Shown in pieces: positions 6,469 to 12,569 of a DNA stretch of 15,675 nt; position 1 is the first letter of the stretch; every line of letters starts with the position of its first letter. The notes beneath the pieces are model-generated. The model did not search any database and had not been told where the DNA came from. It saw only the letters and a program-made list of their open reading frames with translations. The stretch is from NCBI GenBank assembly GCA_009699565.1, contig WLNX01000016.1, forward strand, positions 1 through 15,675, read 5' to 3'. A program made the position numbers and the translations under genes. Origin of the DNA: Actinomycetota bacterium. GTDB taxonomy: Bacteria; Actinomycetota; Thermoleophilia; Solirubrobacterales; Solirubrobacteraceae.

Positions 6469-7488
6469 TTAGCCGAAGAACTTGAGCTGCGAGATGTGGA
6501 CCGTGGGGCCGCCGTCTGGCGGAACCGTGAACCACAGAACAATGTTGTGGTACTTCTTGCCGCCGGCCTTGAGGCCCAGCGAGAGGGTCTTGTCGCCCGG
6601 GTCGTCGCCCTTTGCCGGCTGCGGGTCGGAAGAGTTGGCGACCGAATCGACCGACGAAGCCTGGCCGAGCGTCACCCAGCGGGTGTCGGTGATCGACTGC
6701 GGCGGCTCTCCGTCCGTCGTGCCAAGCACCTGAACCGTGAACCCGGGTGTGACCGTCGTCAGCGTCAGCTTCGTGACCTTCTTCGCCGAGCCGAAGTCAA
6801 TGTTGAGCCCGACGTCCATCGGCGACGTGGTCCCAGGAGTGTCGCCGGCCGGAGTCGTCACATACCACGACGGCGTGGCGTTCTTGCCGATCGCGTACTT
6901 GACGTCGTTGTAGCTGACGGCATTGCCCTCGGGGTCGTAGAGCGAAGGGGCGTCGGAGGAGAGCGAAATCTCCTGCTGGGTCGGCGTGGTGCTGCCGCCG
7001 CCGCTCCCGCCGCCGCCGCCGCTGCTCGGAGTGCTGGGCGCGGGAACCCCAAGCGAGCCGGAATCGATCGGCGGGAGGTCGTCGGCAAAGCCGCTGTCTG
7101 AGGGAACCGGGTCATCGAGCGGAACCGAGCCGGAGTCATCAGGCAGCTGGTCGGCCGTCTGGGCGACGACCTTCACTTCGGTCTTGCGGGCCGGAAGCGT
7201 GTCATTGATCGCTGCGACGCCTGCCGCAACTGCGCCGCTCGCAAGCAGCAGAGTGAATGCGCCGGCCAAAGCGACCGTCTGGACTCCTGGAACGGAGCGG
7301 GTCGCCGCAAAGGCGGTGCCACACTCAAGGCACCAGTCCTGACCTTCCACGCGGCCGGCGCCGCAGACCGTGCAAGCGGCTGCGCCGACTAGAGGGACGT
7401 CGGCGGATACGGACCCGAGGATCCCGTCCTGCGGAAGCTGGAACTCCGGCTCACCGGGGATCGAAACTGGGTCAAGCAGCGAAGTCAT
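6469..7488 (-). CDS. Zinc-ribbon, single-pass membrane protein with extracytoplasmic beta-sandwich domain
   Basis: 339 residues, not a named family. In order: a short acidic N-terminus; a zinc ribbon with CxxC pairs C39/C42 and C53/C56 (ACTVCGAG, WCLECG); one hydrophobic helix at about 70-93; an acidic, proline-rich stretch with three DSG repeats (118-145); a Gly/Ser linker (156-167); and a C-terminal domain (172-339) rich in beta strands, with DVGLNIDFGSAKKVTKLTLTT and a closing VHISQLKFFG. That last pattern resembles discoidin/galactose-binding-like sandwiches (F5/8 type C), seen also at the ends of some actinobacterial membrane proteins. Cytoplasmic zinc ribbon and outside ligand-binding domain would suit a sensor or envelope scaffold, but no function is known. 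Only AAGAGG two bases before ATG 7488 marks the start; 47 bases from the helicase gene, it may share its transcript. Confidence 0.85.
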   Translation of the reverse strand: MTSLLDPVSIPGEPEFQLPQDGILGSVSADVPLVGAAACTVCGAGRVEGQDWCLECGTAFAATRSVPGVQTVALAGAFTLLLASGAVAAGVAAINDTLPARKTEVKVVAQTADQLPDDSGSVPLDDPVPSDSGFADDLPPIDSGSLGVPAPSTPSSGGGGGSGGGSTTPTQQEISLSSDAPSLYDPEGNAVSYNDVKYAIGKNATPSWYVTTPAGDTPGTTSPMDVGLNIDFGSAKKVTKLTLTTVTPGFTVQVLGTTDGEPPQSITDTRWVTLGQASSVDSVANSSDPQPAKGDDPGDKTLSLGLKAGGKKYHNIVLWFTVPPDGGPTVHISQLKFFG

Positions 7489-7535
7489 CGCCTCTTATCG
7501 TCGCACACCGGGCCGCAGGCCACAACGGAGAACCG

Positions 7536-8969
7536 TCAGCCGTCGGCGCCAACAGGCTCGAGGCTCAGCTCGGTGCCGTTGACGCTGGAGCCGCTGACTG
7601 CCTCGATGATTCGCTTCGCGTCGCCTTCAGGAACAGACAGGAAGGAGAAGCGCTCGAAGATCTTCACGTCGCGGACCGCTTCTCCCCCAACCCCGGCAGC
7701 CGAAGTAACCGCCTTGACGAGATCGGCCGGCTTCAGCCCCTCGGCCTTGCCGGCGCCAACGATCAGCTTGGCCCAAGGACCGTCGGCGGGGACCTTCTTG
7801 TCGACATGCGGCTTCTCATGGCGGCGCGGCTTCTCTTCGACCGGGGCTGCAGCGGTCTTCGCGCCAGGGTTCCAGGCAGTCATGCTGACGCCGGTGTGCT
7901 TCTCGATCGCCTCAAGCTCACCCTGCTGCTTGGGCTCGACGAAGGTGATTGCGCGCCCCGAACGGCCGACGCGGCCGGTGCGGCCGATGCGGTGAACATA
8001 GGTGTCGGGCGAGACCGGGACGTCGAAGTTGACGACGTGCGTCACAGAAGAGATGTCCAGGCCGCGGGCGGCGACGTCGGTGGCGACGAGGATCGGCACT
8101 CGGCCGCCCTTGAATGACAGCATCACTCCGTCGCGCGAGCCTTGAGACATGTCGCCGTGAAGAGCGCGGACGTTCATGCCCTTGTCGCGCAGCGTCTTGA
8201 AGAGCTGGTCGCAGCGGATCTTGGTCCTGGCGAAGACGATGGCCTGCGTCGGCTTCTCACTGGCGAGCACCTCGACGAGCTTGGCCGGCTTGTCCTTCTG
8301 ATTTACCTCGAGGCGGAACTGTTCAACCGTGTCGACGGTCAGCGTCTTGGCCTCGACCTTGATCACCTCGGGCTCGTAGAGGTAGCGATCCGCGAGCTTG
8401 CGGATCGGCGGCGGCATCGTTGCGCTGAAGAGCGCCGTCTGACGGCCGCTCGGCGTGCGCGAGAGGATCTTCTCGACATCCTCAAGAAAGCCGAGGTCAA
8501 GCATCTCGTCGGCTTCGTCGAGCACAACGAAGCGGCAGTCGTGGAGGATCAGCGAGGCGCGGTTGATGAGGTCGAGTACGCGGCCGACGGTGCCGACGAC
8601 GATCTGCCCGCCCGCGCGCAGCTGGGCCTGCTGCGTGCGGATCGGAGCGCCGCCGAAGACTGCGACTACGTCAACGCCCTTCGGCTCGCCGTAGGCGCGC
8701 AGCGCCTGCGTGACCTGAATGCAAAGTTCGCGCGTCGGCGTCAGGACGATTGCCTGACAGTCCTTGATCTCGGGATCGATGTACTCGACCAGCGGCAGTC
8801 CAAAGGCCGCCGTCTTGCCTGAGCCGGTCTGCGCCTGTCCAATGATGTCGCGCCCTTCGAGCAGCGCGGGGATCGTCTGCTCCTGAATCGGGCTTGGTTC
8901 CGTGTAGCCGACATCGCGAAGCGCCTGAAGAGTGGTCTCGGAGAGTCCGAGGTCGGCAAAGGTTGTCAT
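7536..8969 (-). CDS. DEAD-box ATP-dependent RNA helicase with DbpA-type RNA-binding domain
   Basis: 477 residues from ATG 8969. It unwinds RNA duplexes, probably in ribosome assembly or mRNA turnover. Motifs in order: FADLGLSE and Q motif GYTEPSPIQ (21-29); Walker A AQTGSGKT (46-53); PTREL (78-82); GTVGR (126-130, usually TPGR); DEAD (151-154); SAT (182-184); VATDVAARGLD (295-305); HRIGRTGR (326-333). A charged linker (about 365-397) joins a C-terminal domain (398-472) with AKLIVGAGKAEGLKPADLV, typical of the DbpA RRM-like fold that binds RNA in CsdA/DbpA/CshA proteins. The frame stays open up to 9014, but those 15 codons are unlike the family and would overlap the divergent kinase gene. The start at 8969 has no Shine-Dalgarno but a TAGTCT hexamer 8 bases before it, so it may be leaderless. 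Confidence 0.96.
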   Translation of the reverse strand: MTTFADLGLSETTLQALRDVGYTEPSPIQEQTIPALLEGRDIIGQAQTGSGKTAAFGLPLVEYIDPEIKDCQAIVLTPTRELCIQVTQALRAYGEPKGVDVVAVFGGAPIRTQQAQLRAGGQIVVGTVGRVLDLINRASLILHDCRFVVLDEADEMLDLGFLEDVEKILSRTPSGRQTALFSATMPPPIRKLADRYLYEPEVIKVEAKTLTVDTVEQFRLEVNQKDKPAKLVEVLASEKPTQAIVFARTKIRCDQLFKTLRDKGMNVRALHGDMSQGSRDGVMLSFKGGRVPILVATDVAARGLDISSVTHVVNFDVPVSPDTYVHRIGRTGRVGRSGRAITFVEPKQQGELEAIEKHTGVSMTAWNPGAKTAAAPVEEKPRRHEKPHVDKKVPADGPWAKLIVGAGKAEGLKPADLVKAVTSAAGVGGEAVRDVKIFERFSFLSVPEGDAKRIIEAVSGSSVNGTELSLEPVGADG

Positions 8970-8977
8970 TACGAGGC

Positions 8978-8983
8978 AGACTA
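8978..8983 (-). promoter_or_regulatory. Putative -10 element (TAGTCT) of a leaderless helicase transcript
   Basis: On the minus strand TAGTCT lies 8 bases before the helicase ATG (8969), and no ribosome site is visible in between. It fits the TANNNT -10 pattern of actinobacterial housekeeping promoters at the distance expected for transcription starting at or near the start codon. No -35 match was seen. Confidence 0.4.
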
Positions 8984-9042
8984 GGGCTTGCAGCGCGCGG
9001 GCGCTGAATGGCATCTGCCGACGCAGACCGGGTCAGGCAGGC

Positions 9043-9048
9043 TAACCT
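9043..9048 (+). promoter_or_regulatory. Putative -10 element (TAACCT) before the PfkB-family kinase
   Basis: TAACCT lies 10 bases before ATG 9059 in the 89-base divergent region shared with the helicase. No Shine-Dalgarno is present, so a very short leader is likely if this is the promoter. Confidence 0.35.
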
Positions 9049-9058
9049 CGCTGCGCCC

Positions 9059-9994
9059 ATGAGTCTCACCGTTGTCGGATCAATCGCATATGACGCAGTA
9101 ACAACCCCGTTCGGAGAGCGCGAGCGGATGCTCGGCGGCGCCGCCACACATTTCGCCCTCGCCGCGTCGTTCTTCGACGAAGTCCGCGTGATCGGACCGG
9201 TCGGCGACGACTTCGACGCCGCCTCCTGGGAAGCACTGCAGACCCGCGGCACGATCACCGACGACGTCGAGCGGGTAGAAGGCGGGAAGACCTTTTTCTG
9301 GAAGGGCGAGTACCACGACAACCTCAACAGCCGCGAGACGCATGTAACTGAGCTGAACGTGTTCGAGCAGTTCGCGCCCAAACTCTCAGACGAGGCGAAG
9401 GCCTGCGACGTGCTGTTCCTCGCGAACATCCTTCCCGATCTCCAGCGCGAAGTGCGCGGGCAGTGCGCCGATGCGCGCTTCGTTGCGATGGACTCGATGG
9501 ACCTGTGGATCAACATCGAACGCGACTCGCTGATCGAGACGATCGCCGGAGTCGACTGCCTGATCCTGAACGACGAAGAGCTTGAACTGCTGACTGAGGC
9601 CCCCAACTTTGTAGCGGCAGCCAACGAAATACTTCAGTGGGGCCCAAGCTCAGTGATCGCCAAGCAGGGCAAGTACGGTGCGGCGCTCTTCACCGCCGAC
9701 GGCTACTTCGCGCTGCCGGCGTTCCCGCTCTCTTCGGTGATCGACCCGACCGGCGCCGGGGACAGCTTTGCAGGCGGATTTGTCGGCTACGTGGCAGCTC
9801 ATCCCGACGAGGCGATCAGCCACGACCTGCTCGTACGGGCGATGGTCTACGGCACCGCATTGGCCTCCTTCAATGTTGAGGCTTTCGGTACCGAGCGCGT
9901 GATCGAGCTGACCAGCGACGAGATCACTGAGCGGGTCGACCACCTGCAGAAGATGACCACCTTCTCGCACACGCCGATCAGCCTGCGCTCCTAG
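9059..9994 (+). CDS. PfkB-family carbohydrate/nucleoside kinase
   Basis: 311 residues from ATG 9059. Ribokinase-like enzymes phosphorylate sugars, nucleosides or related alcohols with ATP. Visible: opening strand SLTVVGSIAYDAV; GGAATHFALAA (26-36), the first PfkB glycine signature; IGPVGDDFD (45-53); ILNDEELELLTE (169-180), the NxxE magnesium motif; and DPTGAGDSFAGGFVGYVA (229-246), the second signature, with anion hole and catalytic base D235. The TFFWKGEYHDNLNSRETHVTEL region (78-99) would form the substrate lid. Specificity cannot be read. The frame is open from 9008, but the extra 17 codons precede the natural first strand and overlap the divergent gene, so 9059 is preferred. No ribosome site is seen, which fits a leaderless start. 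Confidence 0.92.
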   Translation: MSLTVVGSIAYDAVTTPFGERERMLGGAATHFALAASFFDEVRVIGPVGDDFDAASWEALQTRGTITDDVERVEGGKTFFWKGEYHDNLNSRETHVTELNVFEQFAPKLSDEAKACDVLFLANILPDLQREVRGQCADARFVAMDSMDLWINIERDSLIETIAGVDCLILNDEELELLTEAPNFVAAANEILQWGPSSVIAKQGKYGAALFTADGYFALPAFPLSSVIDPTGAGDSFAGGFVGYVAAHPDEAISHDLLVRAMVYGTALASFNVEAFGTERVIELTSDEITERVDHLQKMTTFSHTPISLRS

Positions 9995-10054
9995 CAACGG
10001 GGAAGCCGCGAGCGGATTCGTGCCATAAAAGGCCCTCTCCGTCGCCGCTGTGGT

Positions 10055-10060
10055 TACTAT
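10055..10060 (+). promoter_or_regulatory. Putative -10 element (TACTAT) before the one-helix membrane protein
   Basis: TACTAT is close to the TATAAT-type consensus and ends 9 bases before GTG 10070. No Shine-Dalgarno lies between them. The 75-base gap after the kinase stop holds no convincing terminator. Confidence 0.4.
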
Positions 10061-10069
10061 CGCGAGATT

Positions 10070-10333
10070 GTGAATGGCTGGATCTTCTTCTTCCTGATGG
10101 TCGTGCTCAAAGTGCCGATCGCTGCCCTCTTCGGGATCGTATGGTGGGCAGTCCACCAGAACCCCGACAACGCCGAGCAGGCAGGCGGCGACGGCGGCAC
10201 GCTGAAGCCGAACACGCCTCATCCCCGCGGCCCGCTCCCGCGCCCGTCGCGCCGCGGACCGCACGGTGAACCGGCCGCGACGGCACCGGCGCGGATGCGG
10301 ATCACAGGCTCCCGCCAGCACGACCGCGCCTGA
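10070..10333 (+). CDS. Small single-helix membrane protein with basic Pro/Arg-rich tail
   Basis: 87 residues from GTG 10070. One hydrophobic helix covers about residues 3-27 (GWIFFFLMVVLKVPIAALFG and on to WWAV), followed by a Gly-rich turn and a long basic tail with PHPRGPLPRPSRRGPHGEP, ending in QHDRA. The tail carries many arginines and prolines and is probably cytoplasmic and disordered, possibly a nucleic-acid or phospholipid contact. I do not recognise a named family; it looks like the lineage-specific small membrane proteins common in high-GC actinobacteria. The ATG at 10074 is in another frame. It stands between the kinase and dCTP deaminase genes, 41 bases before the latter. Coding is supported by the hydrophobic start and a codon pattern like its neighbours. 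Confidence 0.7.
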   Translation: MNGWIFFFLMVVLKVPIAALFGIVWWAVHQNPDNAEQAGGDGGTLKPNTPHPRGPLPRPSRRGPHGEPAATAPARMRITGSRQHDRA

Positions 10334-10362
10334 TCTCGCGACGAGCAGTACGCGCTGGCGTT

Positions 10363-10368
10363 TAGGAT
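10363..10368 (+). promoter_or_regulatory. dcd: Putative -10 element (TAGGAT) of a leaderless dcd transcript
   Basis: TAGGAT ends exactly 6 bases before ATG 10375, with no ribosome site between. The same hexamer at the same distance precedes metF, and at 7 bases precedes the gene at 12285. Confidence 0.55.
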
Positions 10369-10374
10369 CAGCCG

Positions 10375-10980
10375 ATGGCCACTGACTCCGTTCTCTCCGA
10401 CGGCACCATCCGACGCCTCGTAAACGAGGGGCGGATCGTCATCGAACCCTGGGACGACTCGATGGTCCAACCGGCCAGCGTTGACCTCCGGCTCGGAAAT
10501 TCGTTCCGCGTCTTCCACAACCACCGCGTCAGCGCGATCGACCTCAAGAACCCTCCTCAGGACCTGACCGAGCCGGTGACGATCGAAAAGGACGAGCCGT
10601 TCATCATCCACCCGGGCGAGTTCTGCCTTGGCCGCACGGAAGAGTGGGTCGAGCTGCCGGATGACATCGTCGCCCGCATCGAAGGCAAGTCCTCGCTTGG
10701 CCGCCTCGGGTTGATCGTCCACGCAACTGCCGGGTTTTGCGATCCCGGATGGAAGGGAACGCTGACGCTGGAACTGAACAACCTGACGCGGGTCCCGATC
10801 AAGCTTTGGGCCGGGCTTCCGATCGCTCAGCTTTCGTTCATGACTCTGGACCAGGCGGCCGAACGCCCCTACGGGCACCCCGAGCTCGGCAGCCACTACC
10901 ACGGTCAGCGCGAGGCAACGGAGAGCCGCTACGAAGGCGGACCGGGAGCCAAGATGGCGTCCGGCGGCGAGGTTGGATAG
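10375..10980 (+). CDS. dcd: dCTP deaminase, probably bifunctional dCTP deaminase/dUTPase
   Basis: 201 residues. Homotrimeric enzymes of this family convert dCTP to dUTP; the Mycobacterium and Methanocaldococcus type go on to dUMP, feeding thymidylate synthesis. Visible: VLSDGTIRRLVNEGRI (6-21), QPASVDLRLG (32-41), the phosphate-binding EGKSSLGRLG (103-112), HATAGFCDPGWKGTLTLELN (116-135) with catalytic E133, then LPIAQLSF and the C-terminal GSHYHGQ. The TAGF-DPG segment is as in the bifunctional Mycobacterium tuberculosis enzyme and differs from the TAHRIDPGW of the monofunctional E. coli Dcd, so dUTPase activity is likely, though inferred. The C-terminal GGPGAKMASGGEVG tail is longer than usual. 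Start ATG 10375 lacks a Shine-Dalgarno and lies 6 bases after TAGGAT. Confidence 0.96.
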   Translation: MATDSVLSDGTIRRLVNEGRIVIEPWDDSMVQPASVDLRLGNSFRVFHNHRVSAIDLKNPPQDLTEPVTIEKDEPFIIHPGEFCLGRTEEWVELPDDIVARIEGKSSLGRLGLIVHATAGFCDPGWKGTLTLELNNLTRVPIKLWAGLPIAQLSFMTLDQAAERPYGHPELGSHYHGQREATESRYEGGPGAKMASGGEVG

Positions 10981-10983
10981 TTT
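10978..10983 (+). promoter_or_regulatory. Putative -10 element (TAGTTT) overlapping the dcd stop codon
   Basis: The dcd stop TAG (10978-10980) forms the first half of TAGTTT, which ends 7 bases before ATG 10991. No ribosome site lies between them, so the small downstream gene may have its own leaderless transcript. With only 10 bases between genes, coupling to dcd is the alternative. Confidence 0.35.
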
Positions 10984-10990
10984 TCAGGCC

Positions 10991-11212
10991 ATGACGCAAG
11001 CAACTTTGATCCTCGCTGCGGAAGCGGCCAAGAGCGAAACACCCTTCTTCATTATTGGAGTTGCGTTTGCGGCTTGGGCCGTGATCATCGGAGGAATCGG
11101 CACGGTTTCGGAATCCTTCCCGCCAAGCCGCGGCGCCGCAATCGCGATGGGCGTCGTCTCAGTCCTGCTGGCAGCAGCCTGCATGGTCACCGTGCTTCTC
11201 GTCATCGGCTGA
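10991..11212 (+). CDS. Small two-helix membrane protein
   Basis: 73 residues from ATG 10991. Two hydrophobic helices are visible, about residues 19-38 (FFIIGVAFAAWAVIIGGIG) and 48-73 (IAMGVVSVLLAAACMVTVLL), joined by a short loop with SESFPPSRG. The charged part of the loop would place the loop in the cytoplasm. The N-terminus MTQATLILAAEAAKSETP is mostly polar and alanine-rich. The frame can be extended to a TTG at 10973, inside dcd, but no ribosome site supports it. No named family is recognised; the topology is like many small actinobacterial envelope proteins. It follows dcd by 10 bases and precedes another unknown gene by 25 bases. Confidence 0.7.
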   Translation: MTQATLILAAEAAKSETPFFIIGVAFAAWAVIIGGIGTVSESFPPSRGAAIAMGVVSVLLAAACMVTVLLVIG

Positions 11213-11237
11213 TCGCCCGCCGGCCCGTAATCCGCTG

Positions 11238-11582
11238 ATGGCACGCTCCTTCAGCCTGGTCATCCGCCGTGAGGGTGACTCTGAGAAGCAGCGCCACGCA
11301 ACACTCGGCGGCGCGCTCGACGCGCTTGAAACGGAAGTGCGAGCGATGTCGCAGACGGTGCGCCGCCCGTCGGCGCGTTCGATCGGCCGCGAGTACAAGC
11401 CCGAGGAACTCGTCGCCGTGCGCGCCGAGGTCAGCGGTCCCGGCGTGCGCGGCGGGGTTGACCTGCGTGGCGACGGGTCGGTCGAGGCTTTCACCGGCCG
11501 CGTCCGCCGACAGGTCGTCGAACCGGCCGAGGGCGAGGACGCTTACGGCGCACTGCGACGGGCGCTTGGCGACTCCGCCTAG
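11238..11582 (+). CDS. Conserved-looking protein of unknown function
   Basis: 114 residues, no signal peptide or membrane helix. The N-terminal part is a predicted beta strand (RSFSLVIRREGD) followed by an amphipathic helix (LGGALDALETEVRAMSQTV), then an arginine-rich stretch with REYKPEELVAVRAEVSGPG, strands, and a closing acidic helix (EGEDAYGALRRALGDSA). The layout suggests a small alpha/beta cytoplasmic protein. I do not recognise it. Start ATG 11238 has no good ribosome site; TAATCC just upstream is a poor -10. Codon use matches the neighbours and the frame fills the space between genes exactly, ending in a CTAG shared with the converging metallopeptidase gene, which supports it being real. 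Confidence 0.7.
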   Translation: MARSFSLVIRREGDSEKQRHATLGGALDALETEVRAMSQTVRRPSARSIGREYKPEELVAVRAEVSGPGVRGGVDLRGDGSVEAFTGRVRRQVVEPAEGEDAYGALRRALGDSA

Positions 11583-12238
11583 AGGTGGAGTGCGGCGCCG
11601 TTGCGGCGCAGCCAGTCGCGCGGAGACCGGTAGTCGGGGCGATAGCTCTCCAGCAGCCGCCAGAAGCGCTCGGAGTGGTCGAGCACAACCAGGTGGCAGG
11701 CTTCGTGCCAGACGACGTAGTCGAGCAGCTCCGGCGGCCCCAGCAGCAGCCGCCAGTTGAATGCAAGCGCCCCGCTCGACGAGCAGCTTCCCCAGCGCGT
11801 CCGCTGGTCGCGGATAGAGATCGGCCCGGCCTGCACACCAAGCGCTTCCAGAGCCGGCTCCAGTCGGAGCAAGACCTCGGCCCTGGCCGAGCGCCGGTAC
11901 CAGCGCTCGACCGCTGCCTCGCGGCGCTCGTCTGCGGGAACGAGAAGGCGTTCGCCATCGCGATGAGCGCGGGAGCGGCCCGGCTCGCGAACGACGGTCA
12001 GCAGTTCGCCGAGGTGCGGCAGCGTGCCGGAAGGGCGGGCCACGACGCTGTGGGCCTCGCGCAGCTTGCGCCGGCGGGAGGCAATCCAGTCCTCAAGCTG
12101 GGCGACCGCCTCGGCCGCTTCGCGCTCGTCGGCCGAGCTGGGCAGAGTCACCAGCAGCGAGCCGTCGGGGTCGATCCGCACGCGCACCCGGCGGGCGCGC
12201 GCCGAGCGGCGGACGGCGAACTCTTCGGTGGCAGCCAC
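11579..12238 (-). CDS. YgjP-like zinc metallopeptidase domain protein (DUF45 / M48-related)
   Basis: 219 residues from GTG 12238. The zinc site is HEACH (H178, E179, H182), with H188 (LDHS) as likely third ligand, followed by ERFWRLLESYRPDY (190-203). RTRWGSCSSSGALAFNWRL (146-163... by eye) is the other hallmark block of this family (COG1451), which is related to SprT and WSS1 proteases. The N-terminal half, with RRSARARRVRVRIDPDGSLLVTLP style strands, is the usual beta-rich UTP pyrophosphatase-annotated part. A proteolytic or peptide-processing role is plausible; family members are poorly characterised. GTG is the start because TAGGCT lies exactly 6 bases upstream and the frame meets no better site. 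It converges on the preceding unknown gene, sharing CTAG, and diverges from the small gene at 12285. Confidence 0.88.
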   Translation of the reverse strand: MAATEEFAVRRSARARRVRVRIDPDGSLLVTLPSSADEREAAEAVAQLEDWIASRRRKLREAHSVVARPSGTLPHLGELLTVVREPGRSRAHRDGERLLVPADERREAAVERWYRRSARAEVLLRLEPALEALGVQAGPISIRDQRTRWGSCSSSGALAFNWRLLLGPPELLDYVVWHEACHLVVLDHSERFWRLLESYRPDYRSPRDWLRRNGAALHL

Positions 12239-12244
12239 GCCGCG

Positions 12245-12250
12245 AGCCTA
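12245..12250 (-). promoter_or_regulatory. Putative -10 element (TAGGCT) of a leaderless metallopeptidase transcript
   Basis: On the minus strand TAGGCT ends 6 bases before GTG 12238, with no ribosome site between. It faces away from the TAGGAT at 12272-12277, so the two promoters would be divergent and only about 21 bases apart. Confidence 0.5.
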
Positions 12251-12271
12251 CGGTTCTCCGCGGCGGGCTCG

Positions 12272-12277
12272 TAGGAT
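12272..12277 (+). promoter_or_regulatory. Putative -10 element (TAGGAT) before the small gene at 12285
   Basis: TAGGAT ends 7 bases before GTG 12285. The in-frame ATG at 12276-12278 lies partly inside this hexamer, so if the hexamer is the -10 box the ATG cannot be in the transcript and GTG becomes the start. Confidence 0.5.
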
Positions 12278-12284
12278 GGCGACT

Positions 12285-12569
12285 GTGGCTCAATCGACCG
12301 TCCCCCTTCCCAGCGACGTGCGCTCCCCCTTCGAGGTGTACGTAAACGGCGTCCTGCAGGAGCCGATGGTCGACTACCAGGTGCGCGGCGGGGCGCTTGT
12401 CTTCGCGCGGTCGATGCGCAAGGACAAGGTCAGCGGCTGGCGCTGGGCGCTGGGTGCGTACGGCGTCGGCACATACCGCCAGGACGACTCGATCGACGTG
12501 CGCTGGACGCGCGAAGACGGCAGCCAGGCCGTCGCTCAGCGGCTCGAAGTTTCCGAAGTCAGCGACTGA
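12285..12569 (+). CDS. Small protein with a phage-tail-fibre-like VYVNGVLQEP beta module, function unknown
   Basis: 94 residues from GTG 12285 (97 if the ATG at 12276 is used). The segment FEVYVNGVLQEPMVDYQVRG (16-35), then ALVFARSM, closely resembles the short beta-hairpin module (VYVNGVLQEPGxDYTVxG) repeated in phage tail fibre and structural proteins. Here it is alone in a protein too short for a fibre, followed by a basic stretch (RKDKVSGWRWALGAYGVGTY, 45-64) and a charged beta end. No membrane helix or signal peptide. No phage genes lie nearby, so it is probably a domesticated or convergent use of the fold. I cannot assign a function. It ends 11 bases inside the converging metF gene. Confidence 0.78.
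   Translation: MAQSTVPLPSDVRSPFEVYVNGVLQEPMVDYQVRGGALVFARSMRKDKVSGWRWALGAYGVGTYRQDDSIDVRWTREDGSQAVAQRLEVSEVSD

Noticed and set aside
6985..7025. Simple GCC/CCG-rich repeat
   Set aside because: It is the codons of the Gly/Ser linker in the zinc-ribbon membrane protein, not a separate repeat element.
7257..8117. 286-codon plus-strand open frame opposite the helicase and zinc-ribbon genes
   Set aside because: Spans two unrelated genes and their gap on the other strand; no motif.
8970..9058. Longer N-termini for the helicase (to 9014) and the kinase (from 9008)
   Set aside because: They would overlap each other divergently and add residues before the first conserved strand or motif; the inner starts fit the families and the -10-like hexamers.
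8671..9624. 317-codon minus-strand frame across the helicase 5' end and the kinase
   Set aside because: Overlaps two well-supported genes and has low-complexity Ser/Arg composition.
9995..10054. Possible terminator after the kinase gene
   Set aside because: No convincing inverted repeat or T-run was found in this short gap.
12024..12284. Extension of the small gene at 12285 back to 12024
   Set aside because: It would run antisense through the metallopeptidase start, and the extra residues are Arg/Ser-rich shadow sequence.
12285..12569. Prophage remnant, because of the tail-fibre-like motif
   Set aside because: No integrase, capsid, terminase or other phage genes, and base use matches the neighbours.
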